Source of the DNA: Daedaleopsis sinensis
Taxonomy: Eukaryota; Basidiomycota; Agaricomycetes; Polyporales; Polyporaceae
Direction of reading: 5' to 3'
DNA: 64,000 nt
Assembly (NCBI GenBank): GCA_033807695.1
Contig: CM066304.1
Location: 558,001 to 622,000, forward strand
A model generated the notes under the pieces. The model did no database searches. It had not been told where the DNA came from and worked only from the letters and a program-made list of their open reading frames with translations. Below, piece after piece: positions 47,101 through 59,439 of the stretch; position 1 is the stretch's first letter, and the number at the start of each line of letters is the position of its first letter. The position numbers and the translations under genes are program-made.

Positions 47101-49825
47101 CCACGCTCGAGGCTGCTCTGCCGGCACTCGGGAGGGTCGTGCGAGGACGTCGGTGTCGCTCTCGACAAGAGTTGCGACTGAAGCGCGACGACACGACGTC
47201 CACTCCACGCACACCGCCGCGGGAGCTCCTTCTGCTCTGTGTACTCTGAACAAGGTACGCACGCCCCCGAGTCCGGTGGGCGGACAACGATCGAACTCAC
47301 CGGGTAAGTTCCAATTGCTACGAATGCGCTCGGGTCGGTCTCGTCGGGACACCCGGTCGCGAATGAGGCGCGACAGCACGTCTGGAGCGATGCCCGTGTC
47401 TCATCTGTAGGAGGGCGTGTGTTAGTCCTAGATGCGACGGACGGGCGTAGTCAGTACGTACGGCAGGGTTACGAGGCGAGCTGTGTGTGACATATGAGTT
47501 CTAATAAGAATTGTTAATACAGCTCGTTAGATCGACACGCGACGTACCTGTACCGGCCTCGTCGCGCACGAGCGAGGTTCACGGCGGCAAGAGAGACGAA
47601 CAATCTAGGAGAACATCTTAGTAACGTAGGAGATGAGCCAGAGTGAGCACGTACAACAGCGATTTGGGCTCGGGACGACTCTGACATGAACGTCGAGATG
47701 TTGAGGTAACCTACGATGGATAGGGAGATGTAAGTGTCCCTCCGGGCGCGATGGACAGCCGTCGAACATACCGACTCGAGCGTGACGGCGACGAGCACGC
47801 ACACCGGCGGGGATTCCAGGCGAGTTCGTCGCGAGCCTGTCAACATGATGTTCTATGGATTCTAACACATGTTGTCAGTACAGCTCGTCCGAGACAGACA
47901 CAGCACGTACAGACCTGCTCGATCGCTCGGGGCATGCATATGCTCTGCCATACAGACAGCGACGTCGTTCGGATGCCCGACATCTGTCAAGACAGTCAGT
48001 ACCATGGCAGAGGAGTCAGGGTGAACACGTACGGTACCAGAGTGGTGGCTTCGTGTCGACTCTGACATGAGATCTGCACAGGTCAAGATGTCATCAGAGT
48101 TGAACGAGGTTCGACGTAAGGTAGCATCAGTGACGCACAGATGTTCTAAGCGAGCCCGGAGAGGAGGGATGGAGGATGGAGGAGAGGGGGGATGCGGGAC
48201 ACGCGCATGGTACGCAGCCTGTCCGTGCTACTTATCACCCCAGAGCATGGTCCGTGCGCACGCTTCCCACCCCACAGAAACGTACGACACAACACATGGG
48301 GCGTCGCTACGTGTACGCGAGCCACTCGCGAGCCAACCGGAGCACGCTCATTGTGGGGTGTGCGGCCGAGACGGACGAGCGGGCGTGCGTGGGGAGTGCC
48401 AACGCAAAGTTGGAGCAAATTGCCAGCTTTCGCGTCGGGTGCGGGCTGCTAGCGTGCTCTTGGCATGCCCAGGCGCTCGGCAATCGGAGACGCGAAATGG
48501 GCGGGCGATGGTCGTATTTCCGTGGCGACGGGATGGAGGATGGGGTGCAGACGGCCGTTCCGCGTGTCCCTAGCGATCCTGAGTATTTCTGGCTCATTTC
48601 ACCGATCGGAGCTTGCTGATATCGGGATGTACGTCAGCAGAGTGTACGTGGAGGAGTGTCCAGCTGGTGTATCCCACCATTGCGAGACACGCTTGAACGA
48701 ACAGCGCGGCGGGGAGATTCGAGAGACTCGAGAGATTGAGTGTGTGGATGCCTACAGGTTGAAGAGTGTGAGTTCCTGTACCATGTGATTAATATATAAG
48801 CTCATGCGTGTACTCTTTGCATAGGTGACGACTGGAAGAGGCCCCCCGACGAGAGAATCGCCGAAACGATAAGCGGGCGTTCAGTAGACACATCCCAAAG
48901 CGGTTCCCGAGATGGCCGAGAGCGCTCAAGCGCTCATCCGCTTGAACCCCGATTGTCTCCGCTTGCTTGCTCCCATGGTTTCCGATGCTTGCTTCGTGTA
49001 CCATTTCTGATGTCCGCTGCGTGTGTGTGTATATCAGTATAATTCGAGTTGATTGTGATCTTCTTCCGCTCTATACACATACATAATTGGGGTCCGTAGC
49101 CTGAAGTCCGTCCTCCAAAACATGTAGTAGCTCTGTGAGCAACTACACAGTGCAGTACTGCACGATGAGGTGATCCCCATGGTGTGGAAACTGTGGTGAC
49201 GCAATCAGCCATGTCATTGTCAGTGGATAATCACCCGGGATATCATCGGACTTTGTTGTCAAGAGGTGTGATTACGTTGCTGGATCCCCTGCCCTCATAC
49301 CGTCGCTTGAGCTTGTCGTCACCTGCCAAGAGTTGCATACTCTGGCCAAGGCTGCCAAGAATAATTATGGTACGATGATGCATTCCCGGGTCCCCGTACC
49401 TTTCTATTCCGGAGACTGTCGTCACGAATATACACATAGTACTTACCTCGGAGCAGTACATTCACTGCACAAGCTCATTGGTACACTGCTTCCCAGTACG
49501 AGGACGAGGGTAATGAGATCCCGGATGGTGATACTCTAGAAGCTAGCACCATCCGAGTCTCGGAGCTCAATTATTCGCAAATGAATCATTAGTCATTCAA
49601 CTACCGCCTTCCGAAGTTTAACCTTGCCAGATACTATTTGGAGTTTGTATACGGTGGTTGTGTACACGGGCTATCTGACCTTGTTGTGTTAACCTCGTTG
49701 TATTATCTACAGTCAAGAAAGTAGGACAGGCAGAGATGTTTGCAATATCAATGTGAGGTCATAACACAAGTCTACTCCTGAACCGTGACAGCCAAGCAAC
49801 TAAGTTTACCGAAGTGTTTGACCAT
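44107..49825 (+). repeat. Repeat E, unit 3
   Basis: This is the same architecture as units 1 and 2. The middle blocks (about 46.3-47.9 kb) are of the unit-1 type: the 46.4-kb exon module encodes the same ...EAARQCAGAETAARR stretch, and the 47.6-kb block encodes the same IVGYLNISTFMSES antisense stretch as 28.6 kb. The right part (about 49.0-49.8 kb) differs from units 1 and 2 by many substitutions and small indels, so it did not take part in their recent homogenisation. The ORF equivalent to 29,179-29,622 is at 48,176-48,619. Confidence 0.92.
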
Positions 49826-51526
49826 TGGTGCCAAGCAAGGCCGTAGCCACAGCGCTGCGCTTAGGCAGGTGTTCGGATCACCCGGAGACTGGACGGTCTG
49901 GTCGAGATCCGCTTGGGATGGGGACTCTGTGTCGAAGTTGTCTCCTGACTCCTACCCCCATGTTCGCTGCCCCACACACTCGCCAGAGCAAGTAATATGT
50001 CCTCACGGCGGTCTGAGTCGCTGATCATGGACAGTGAGTACCCTATCCCCTGCACATCCTCCTTCTACGCCGCTCACTTACTAGTATCCGCTGCGCAGGA
50101 ATGGGTCTCTACCGATTGCGGCGAGGTTCCATGCCCTGCATCAGCTCAGCGGCTGTTCCCGAGCTGCCCATACACCTCTGTGGAATCTCACACACTCTGT
50201 GAGATCAGGTACTCGTGATGGGCAGTGTCACTCACTGTGACTTGAACCCGGTGAGTAGACATTGTTTATCTCAAGTCAGGGACGGGCAGAAACCGATGGT
50301 AGGACTAGTCTTGACCGACACCGTTGAGACTCCAGGATGCAGCAGTAACAGAGACCGACCGAGGGACTCGGGAGCGAACTTGTGGATGTCGAGAGCGCAA
50401 GATGTCGCGTAGGGTCCAGAGCAGGGTCTAGCAGCCAAGGTGAGAGTCATGTCGTCTGCTCGTCACAGCTGGTCAAGCTCTACTACGACAATGTCGTGGG
50501 ACATAGTATGGAGGCTGGCGGCGAGCTATGGAGGAGTGATATTGGTGAGTTCACCCTGTAAGCTGTGAATTCCATTTGATGCTGAGGCGGCCGAAATCGA
50601 ATGCAAGCTGTTGACAGAGAGTCGGAGGTGCAGAGGAGTCAGGACGAGCACAGAGCCTACTAGATCTAGTCACAAGTGTCGGTTTGTCTGCTCAAGGGCT
50701 CTACTGTGTTGCGCGATCACAAGCCGAAGCAACGAAGATCACGGCTCGAACGAGAGCCATGACTTGACCGGCGAGTCCAGGATGCATCTATGTCTCCTCC
50801 CGCGTGCAGTTCCAGGCCGGGTGGGAGACGCGAGCTCGAGATCTTAGAGCGAGAGCGCAAACCCAACGTGCGGTTCTCGTGCCTCAAGTGCGACTTGGCC
50901 AAGCCACAGTATCTGCCGGATTTATCCGCTCGTGCCTCAAGAAGTTCCACGGTGAGTCCGCCAGGGTGTTCTGCTCGAGGAGTCCAGGCAGTATCCCGGA
51001 TAGAGCTGCATCCGAGCGAAGCTCGCACCTCAAATTCCATTCCAGAATGGCGGCGGGAGACATGGCGGTCTTGACGAAGGGAGACGGCGGTTAAGCGCCC
51101 GTTCTCCAACCGTGTTTCTGCGCGAGTCGGGCGGGGGTGTAGCTTCACTTTTGTACTCGGAGACGTCGTCTTGTAGCCACAAATACACGACTTTCTCTCC
51201 CTCTCCTCAGAGCTGCGAGCACTCTCCATACCACCGTGCACCGTCCGAGTCCGAGGCCCCCCCATGCCCCCATGCACTCTATACCCTCGAAACCCCCCGT
51301 GCGCTCTATACCCTCGAAACCCCCCGTGCGCTCTATGCCCTTGAAAACCCACGCACTATACAGCCCAAAACTCCCGTGCGCTCTATACCCTCCAAAACGC
51401 CCTAACTTGCGAATTCTTTCCGTGGCAGGCAGTCCATACTCAACGCCGCCCTGCACAGCCGCTCGGATGCCACAAATATATTCTCGCCTATGTACACGTG
51501 TAACAAGCGCACTCCGAAACCTCGTA
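49826..51526 (+). repeat. F, unit 3 (diverged)
   Basis: This is recognisably F but clearly diverged from units 1 and 2, with frame-breaking indels in the exon containing FIRSCLKKF (50.8-51.1 kb), where the open frames no longer match. The Pro-rich 3' tail has gained copies of a 27-bp minisatellite. The possible F gene is therefore probably decayed here. Confidence 0.85.
51274..51405 (+). repeat. 27-bp minisatellite in F, unit 3
   Basis: About four to five units of GTGCGCTCTATACCCTCGAA plus a short C-run. The last units are degenerate (GTGCGCTCTATGCCCTTGAA, ACGCACTATACAGCCC). On the plus strand they read PRALYTLET repeatedly. F of units 1 and 2 has fewer copies (about 32.31-32.39 and 41.89-41.97 kb), so copy number varies among units. 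Confidence 0.85.
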
Positions 51527-53148
51527 CAACGGCACTCGCACTTGTGCGGTCGCGGAGCGTGTACAGCCGCCGCTCGGCGTTCTCGCGCATGTAATGAATG
51601 TACAGCAAGAAGCCCTGGAAGAACAGAAAGTTGACAAGATCTGCATGTGTGGTGAGATAGACAGCTGAGCGCGCGGAGTTTGCAGAACGTACTTCGTACG
51701 AATGATGTCCTGTCCGGGACAACAAGGCCGCAAGACCTGTAGTGATCATCAGTCCATATACAGACGGTGTGAAGAGAATGGAACATACAGGATGAAGAAG
51801 ACTAGGGCGCCCAGCAAAGCGGGGAGCCGCTGCAGCTTCAAGCCGAATAGCGCGATAGTTTGTAGAGCGGAAGTGTAACTGTGCGAGGTTCAGCCGGTGT
51901 ATTGGCCCAGAGGTACTGTTCTGACGTACTAGAACAACGTCAAGTAGTCCTTGCCGTTACACGAGAAGAACGCATGCGAGGCGTTATATTGCCCACACAC
52001 GTACCTATTCAGATGATAAGTCTCGCGAACACCCATCATAGAAGGTATAGGACTCACATAAAAACGACCTGGTATATCGACCAGACCCATATTGAACAGA
52101 CGAGAACTAACTGGTAGATGACGTTGCGATCCCGCGGCCAGTCATAGACGACCATGGGCGGGATCGCGAAGACCAGCGGAGGCGTGATCCCCCACAGGAA
52201 GATCTTGTCTGCGAGCGTCAGCGGGCGGGGCGCAAAGCCGACGCCCAACGCCCAGTTGACCAGCAGGAAGGCAGTCGACCAGATCGCTAAGTTCTGTAGA
52301 ATACCGCGTCAGTGCATCATACAGGTACCATATGGCACGACCACGTCCCAAGGAGTTGTCATGAACTGGGGCTCTCTGGTCGTCGGTAGCATGTTGAGTG
52401 CCTGCAGCCGATGACGAGAGTGGTACGAGAACTATTTGCGGAATTGGACCGAGTCGCGCAATACGTGAAAGTGAAGGGAGGAGCGGACGCTCACCTTGCG
52501 TAGAAACCAGTTCTCCTTGTTGTAGTGCATCTCCGACTTCTCGTCGATGAAGTGCGTGGCGAAGAACGAGTACGCCAGCGGCCATAGTCTCCACCGAAGG
52601 ACGATGAGCGGCTGGCACAGGCCCCAGAATCCCTCCGGGCGTACCGCGAAGCTGTCCCGGTCGGTGTTGGTGCCCCCGTGGTGGTTGCTGCCCGACTTGT
52701 TGGGTGTGCCGTCGTGCTCCGAGTGCGTGACGGAGCTGCTCTTGATCTCGTCCGACCACTCCCTGTCGACGACGACCTCGTCCACCTGACAGTCGTCCGG
52801 CGGCTCGATGCGGGGCTGACCTTGCCTGGACCGCACGTACCCGCTGCTCTCGGCCACGCTCTCCTCGAAGTTGGAGGAGCTCGAAGGGGCGGTGCCCGAG
52901 CCGAGCTTGCGGACGAAGCGGTCCCAGTGGACGCGGAGGCCTGCCGAGACGCGGGCGTTCTTCTTGGTGCGCGAGCGTCGGCCGGTCGAGTTGGCGTCGT
53001 GCAAGACGGGTGGTGGGAGGTCGTCGTCGGGAAGCTGGAGTCGGACGGCGGTCTTCTCTGGGGCCACAAATGAACTTGGAGTCAGGTCATCGCGTTTGGT
53101 GGACGTTGCTGACCAAGAGGCGAATGAGTTACCAGAGCGAAATAGCAT
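51527..53148 (-). pseudogene. Partial HHK copy 3, with an internal deletion
   Basis: This is the last sensor-only fragment of the histidine kinase, ATG at 53,148. Relative to partial copy 2 it also lacks about 206 bp at its 3' end: GCACTTGTGC at 51,538-51,547 is followed directly by GGTCGCGGAGCG. This removes the end of the coiled linker exon, the following intron and the H box. The membrane exons and exon 1 remain open and near-identical to partial copy 2. Any product would lack even the phospho-acceptor histidine. The array ends about 200 bp upstream of its start codon. Confidence 0.88.
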
Positions 53149-53352
53149 CGAGCAGGCTGGGGCTAGTAGCGAGGACGCCGCACGACCGACGAGCCTCGTT
53201 GGGCAGCGGCAGACTACGGATGGTGACCGAGCAGAGAGAGGAAGTTGAGGGCGAGTGCAGACGTGTGGACATACTTGTACCTGCTATGTCCCTACAATCC
53301 CCACACGGACGGCGTCTGCTACAGCGTCTACGTTTCCTTATAGAGTATGGCC

Positions 53353-54763
53353 CGGATCTCGTCTTCGCGTATTACCTATGACGTAGGTTTCCCATGGGGT
53401 GCCCAGCGCCCGCAGGGTCCTCGGGGTCCAATCCGGCAATTCCAAGTACCAACGTTCGCCTCACCGACAGCTTCAAAACATCAAAGTACTGCCATGTATA
53501 CGTACGTCAACCAAGTACTGTACACTTTACGCACTCTTGGGCATGTTCATCTCCTCGTCTTTGCCTATTTGTGCCCTGATATCAGCCAATCTAGGCCGAT
53601 GCCGACCGGACTCGAGTCCAGGACGAGAAAAAGACACCCCACCGAAACATATCATAACGATATACACACGGGTGGATGTTCAACACGCCCTCCAATGATA
53701 AGTCAAACATTTGCGGTGAATATCACGGCGCCAGCGAAGTGTGTACTTATTTCATTCGTCTTCGCGATAAACGATACTCCCGTGTTCTGATCAGCAGCTG
53801 TCAAACTCATGAGCCTTTTCGCAAGCTCTGGCATCATTCCTGGACACGAAATAGTCCAGGTTTGAGCTTAGAAAATGGACGTGAAAGATAGCTACTGCGT
53901 GCAGGAGCCTGCTAATCTATCCGACCAGTACAATAATGTACGCTGGTCTAGATCTCAAGTACACTTACGTCTTGTGCATCACTGGCACTGCCGATTGACA
54001 CTTCAACGAAGGGATAACCTTTTTGCTCACCAGATGGTTCGTTAGCATCTCTTGAGGAGGAGGAGGGTAAATTCAGCCGCAGAAGATGAGTGAGACACAT
54101 CAGCCCTTGTGTTCTTGATGATCGCTGTCGCACCCCGGCGACCGTCCACTCCTGTCGAACATGGCGACCACAAAATGATTCTCGTCGTCTACTGAAACCT
54201 TCCCCTCACAGGCATATTGCTGGCTATGCGGACATATGACCATCTCATGAACGACATTCTCGCCGCTCGGAGATTAGCAGCTGATGGGCGAGTCAGGCGA
54301 CTGACCGCAACTCCTACTCCCGCTGGTCCTAAGAAGCGATCTCGCAACCATAACGGCGGCCTCCTTACTCCTCGGCACTTCCTTTGACATGGGACAGAGA
54401 CAGCCATGCTTCAATCGCATTGTTCGTCTCGAGGATGTCGACATCCTCGGCACATCTGGGTATTCAGCTACTGTGCTCATGCGGATTAGACCCATGATTG
54501 GCCACTCAAATGGGCCGGTCGACGATATATCAACGACCGTACGTCATTCTCGCTCTGAAAGGTACTTTGACTGACTATCTAGATGGTATCTAAGCCTGCT
54601 GCCGCGCCTTCCATACAGCCGCTCGAAGCATGTCTTCCGGCGTTCCTTTCGTACTGGCTGTGACCGATAGTTATAAGGTTGCTCAACGAGAAAGCCCGGG
54701 AGACATGTGAGCCCTCCTTCTTCTCCTTCCTTCACGCTCTACCTACGACACCTCACATTCACC
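53353..54763. other. About 1.4 kb right flank of the array, no confident gene
   Basis: This is single-copy sequence after the last TATAGAGTATGGCC. At about 54.21-54.56 kb there are open plus-strand stretches (ILLAMRTYDHLMNDILAARR in one frame; RIVRLEDVDILGTSGYSATV in another, ending at a GTACGT), which could be exons of a small or broken gene. I find no domain. The remainder shows only short unsupported open frames. Confidence 0.35.
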
Positions 54764-56459
54764 ATGACTATCTTCCCATTTGCCAACTCTGTCGCTGAGA
54801 ACCTCTCTGTGTACGAGTCTCTGTGAGCAGCATAATCACCATCTCCAGTACTCGGGAGAGCTCATCGTGAAAACAGGCTCGCCAACGACTACAAAGGAAT
54901 AACAACCGGCGGTAAGTAGAACACATCGAGAGAAGTGTTGCTTTACTATCGGAGCTACTCTCATTCACTCTTCACAGTCGCTCTGGTATACGACTACTTC
55001 CTCACTTTTGATCGAGAGTACGAGCTCTTCTGGAAGCGGAAGATCACATGGGCAACCGCCCTCTTCTTCTTCAACCGGTACGTGCCACTCGCATTGAAGA
55101 TCTTCGACCTTGGCGGAGGCGTGCCTGTCTCGCAAGCGGTAAGCATATCGTGCATGCGCCCTGTATATTCCGCTAACCCACTGCGCAGGGGTCAGTAGGC
55201 GACTCAGACCGTAGAAGTGCACGCGGCTGACCAGTATATACCAGTTGCGTCGTGGGGGTGAAGTTGAACTATGCTATATCGTCCTTGCAGTTCATTCCAT
55301 TGGCAGGTGAGGTTATGTCTCGTAAGCCGGATGCACTGCCGTGTCTGATTCTTCGTACACAGTTTTCTCCTCACTCCGTGTGGCTGCCTTGAGCAGAAGT
55401 CGCATAGTCAGCGCTCTTGTCTTTGTCCTCTCGATGGTCCCCTTTGCGATTAATATGGTACGTGCACAAACGACAATGGAGCTCCCGGTGGTCTCATTAC
55501 AGCACGCAGAGCCGTTACGGTCTCGGCCTTACTGGAGTCATCGTTCCCCATTTTGGATGCATCACATACATTGTGATGTCTCACGCACAAATCATCGCGT
55601 TTGTTCTATCCCCTTCCACTTCTACTAGTCGCTCACGAGATCTCTATCTAGATGTGGGTGCACCTTTCACGAGTGTCACACAAGTATAAGAACAGGCGGC
55701 TGACCTGAGATCTCTACAGTCACAGTGGCACCCAGGACATGCCATCTGCTGGTGTCCGACTGCATTTGGATGTATGTGACCTGGACCACGCCGTCAATAA
55801 AGGCATGCCGTCGAGATGATTCATCGGAGCACTCCCTATCAGGAGTAGTTTGGCGCAATGGTAAGTCTATGCTTGGACGCTTCTATACTCCAAAAGCTGT
55901 CTAACTCATGCACTGTGTAGGAAACGTGCTCTTTGCGTAAGCAGCTACCGCAGGTGTCAAGCCAAACATCCTCACGAATATGATCTACTAGGATGCTTCT
56001 CATCACAAACACGCTACATATCGCTCTCACATGCCTCTTCGTGCGTCTCATCCACTCACAGGCTGCAGTTTCGGGATCTGACAGTCTACTATGCGTCTAT
56101 ACAGGTTATACCTGCATATCAATCCGCAAGCTACGTAGCCGCGTTCAGCGATTCGTGCGTACCCTATCTCCTCTTGGGCGTCGTACTCGCTTACGCGGCC
56201 ATGGTTCAGCTTGACCGCCGCCATGGTCTCGCGCTTCTTCTTCGACCTGCAAGACGCGAACAGAAAGGCGCTCGGTATGAACTCCACGGACGAGTCCGGG
56301 ATCTCGAGGATGCAGTACGACTCGCTGATGTTTGAGCGAGTCGTGGGGTCCTGCGATGAAGGAGATGAGTCCACACATGGTGATTGCGAGGCCGTCATGC
56401 ACGTGCGGCTTGAGGGAGCAGGCGCAACAGACGTATTCGAGTCCGCATGTGCAAAATAA
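54764..56459 (+). CDS. DUF6533 multi-pass membrane protein (copy 3)
   Basis: This multi-exon gene starts MTIFPFANSVAENLSVYESL (ATG 54,764), then a GTGAGC donor. A short exon gives LANDYKGITTG. The core exon (from about 54,980) encodes VALVYDYFLTFDREYELFW, KRKITWATALFFFNRYVPLA, then LKIFDLGGGVPVSQA, the DUF6533 signature. Later exons give ISSLQFIPLA, FSSLRVAALSRSRIVSALVF and VLSMVPFAINM. The final exon starts LTAAMVSRFFFDLQDANRKA and ends FESACAK. Exon order matches the genes at 8.1 and 16.4 kb. The exons between 55.5 and 56.1 kb are uncertain. Function unknown. Confidence 0.85.
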
Positions 56460-56490
56460 GTCATGTACGCTCAACTTCGTATCTATGGCC

Positions 56491-59273
56491 TCACCCTCGC
56501 TCAGAATCGATCGACGGAGGCGACGATGATCGCTCCAAGGGAAACAACGTCGGTGACCCGTCGCGCGCAGGGGGATATACATAGCTCGGCGTTGTCGGAG
56601 AGGGTGGGGAGAAATGAGGGGACGCGATCTCGCCGCCGAGCGGCGACAGCGCGACGGGGGCGTTGTCTGGGGTATCGGGCAGGTGTATGTTCAGCGCGTT
56701 CAGGTCCGCCGGCCCGCGCACATCGAGCGCCTTCCGCCGCTGCGCGACCGGTTTCCGCCAGCGCGGGCGCGACTCGCGCACCCGCCGCAGCTCGCGCGCG
56801 ACGGCGAGCCGCCGCTGCATGAAGCTCGCCATGCTTTCCGTATCCGCCGCGCCAACGGCACCGACGGTGTGGGGCGCGTCGAGGCCGACGCGGTCGAGGA
56901 TGCGGAGCATGTTGCTGCTGATTAAGTCCGGGTCGCGTGCTGCGAGCTGTTCGAGCGCGAGCAGGATGGGAGCGCTCTGTCCTGCGCCGATCGTGCTGGC
57001 GTCGCTGTCGGGCGCAGTCAGGACGTTCTCGAGGTCTTCGAGGATTAGCTGGAGCTCGTCGCGGATGCTGTTGAAGGCGACTGGCGGGAGGCTCGGCGCT
57101 GTCGAGAAGGCGAGGGCCATCTCGCATGCAGCGTGGAAGGTGTGAAGCTCGTTCGCGGTCTTCTCGGACCGAGCGAAAGTGACAAGACTCTGTATCACTG
57201 TTCAACGTTCATGTTTGAGCTTTCGGGCCTCGCACTAGCAGAGAAGGTAAGATGCCCACCTGTGGGTCGTACAGGAGCACTGGAACGATACCACATATTG
57301 CGCATCAAGTCGAACGTGTTGCGCTTGACCGTCTCTCCTTGTGTGAGGAATCTGGCGAGGCTCTCAAAGAGTCGTTGGTAGAGTATCACCGTGTCTAGAT
57401 GCCCAGTCTCGAAGGGAATAGCACGGCATAGACTGTCAGCTATTGCAAGAGTCTCGACGACCTTCTGGTCATTTTGGTTCTCTATTCTCGGGAGAATGTC
57501 GATGATGAGATGCAGGAGGAGGTTAATTCCGCCGTCGACATCCTCGCAGTGTCGCCAATGTGGCACACCGTCCATGAGGCCATCCGCACGATGCACGACG
57601 ATCTCGTGCAAGCAGTCTATAGCGGCAGGGCCATCCGTATCATTGATGCACGCACGGACGACGCGGCTTAGAAACTCGTCGTCCATGAATGTAGCATCCG
57701 CGCCGGCGAGGATGTGATGGTCGAGCTTCGCCTCTGAGTCGCGCACGATCGCCTTCTCGCGCTCGCGCCAGCTGCTGAAGTGCTTCCGATGGATAAGATT
57801 CCTCAGCCAGGCAGCGAAGCGGCGCCTGCGCCGACTGAAAAGACCGGTGTCGAGGTAGAGCGGCCACTGTCTCCGGTTCCAGCCAAGCCAGGAGTATAGC
57901 TGAAGCGCTAGGAGAGACATGAGTCGAGTCATGGCCTGGGAGAGGAGGAAAATGCCCATCGCCTGAGGGGACTTGTACGGACAGTCGCTGCGGATGGTGG
58001 GTACAATCGTGGTGAAGACGAGGAAGGAGAGGGATATGGTCACGAGCACAGTGACTACTCCAGCGACGGCAGGATGCAAGCTCCACAGCAGGTCTAGGAG
58101 GCCTGCAAAGAAGAGGACCATTGCGACCTGTAAGAAGATTGGCAGGAGAGCGATCGTCAGCGGTATCTGCCACCGCACGAATCCTTCTTGGCGCAACTGC
58201 CGAATGCGAGCGCTTTCACGAGGTGAACTGGCAGCGCTACTGATGTACTCTCGTAGCCATTGTTTGGTGAGAATGCCCAAGGACGCGGAGACAAGGCTGA
58301 GGACGAGACTAGAGAACCAGAGTATGTTGATGCGGACCGACCGAGCGTCAGGACTAAACGAGGCAGAGGCAGGGATGTCTGGAATGGGTCCAGGTCCTAG
58401 TTGTGTAGATATCCGCTTCAACAGGGATGCTGTGGACTCTTCGGGATCTTCCTGAAGGAGCTTGTATGATTCGATGTTGAACGCGGTCAGGACTGCAGAG
58501 AATAGACCAGCCTATGTGTCGTGCGGTTGTGAGAGCGAGTCGAGCCGACGTGAAAAAGATGTATTCTCACAAACACCAAGAGACTGTCCACGTCTTCCTT
58601 CCAACCTCGGACCATGTGCTCATCATACTCCCGAAGAGCTTTGACACAACTTGCCCAAGCGTCATTGGTTACTGGCGTAGGGACGGCTATCCTATTTTGT
58701 AAGTCTGCTCCCGCAAGCGCTGTGACTGGGAGCGCCTGGTGATGTGGAGGACGGCGTCAATGGTTATAACCATGTGAACGCAACAGGACGGCGACTTACA
58801 GCGCTTTGAAAGTACGGATTGTTCAGGGATTCATCGCCGGAACCGTTGCCTCGGCCGGGAATGCGTGCACTGGGTCGCGATTGTGTATGCGCTCGCCGAA
58901 GATCTTTCAAGACATCTGGATCAATCTGGCCTGTCTGGTAGGTCACCCTAGAGTTGCGATGCGGATGTGTAACCTCATTGGAACCCGCGCTCTGGTCATC
59001 CCCATCACCGGAATCAGTGCGTATTGAGGTTGGTCTAGTCAGTGGGATGGGTGAGTCGACTCGGCGCGCGAAGGACGCTTGATCAATTTGCGCCTGGAGA
59101 TCAATCCATTAGTCAGCGATTTCCCATTGAGTATGTACAGTCTGCTCTCTACTGACCTCGATCTCGGGAAACTCAACAGCACTAGCATTGGAGATAGAGC
59201 TCGAGGGTGCCATGAAGGTCGCTTGAACCGTGGTGGTTGTTCGTCGTGGAGGGCGTAGGCACGTGCTCATCAT
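56491..59273 (-). CDS. DUF6535 membrane protein
   Basis: This gene belongs to the basidiomycete family DUF6535. The start was taken as the ATG at 59,273 (MMSTCLRPPRRTTTT). A variable Ser/Pro-rich N-terminal region follows in two exons (joined by CTCCAG before AQIDQASFARRV). Then comes the family core: ALREYDEHMVRGWKEDVDSL, AGLFSAVLTAFNIESYKLLQ, ILWFSSLVLSLVSASLGILT, KQWLREYISSA, RQEGFVRWQIPLTIALLPIF and three to four strong hydrophobic segments up to about 57.9 kb. A long helical cytosolic part follows, and the last exon begins IQSLVTFARSEKTANELH and ends PPSIDSERG at 56,491. The splice into that last exon could not be fixed. Function unknown. The gene starts just beyond the FAD monooxygenase terminus. 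Confidence 0.85.
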
Positions 59274-59439
59274 CGCCTCGACATTGGTTGTGGTCCCACG
59301 ATGATCATGACACTCGAGACTGACACCATCAATTCGCAATTTCGCATTGCTTCCCCAACGTCATCTTGAAGCTCAGTCACGAAGGGTACTAGAAGAAACA
59401 AAGACGAAATCACCTACACGCACGCAAGGTCCCTTTCCA

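Larger units (their letters stand above)
22510..53352. repeat. Tandem array of about 9.2-9.6 kb units (HHK 5' part + E + F)
   Basis: Three full periods and a terminal partial one are present. The HHK-side breakpoint is the same in all: identity begins at CAACGGCACTCGC (22,510 in the intact gene; 32,510; 42,090; 51,527). The HHK/E junction is TATAGAGTATGGCC (25,024; 34,524; 44,107; 53,339). The unit spacing at the HHK breakpoint is 10,000, 9,580 and 9,437 bp; the first is larger because of the intron-1 insert. The array stops immediately after the fourth copy of the 14-bp string. Confidence 0.95.
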
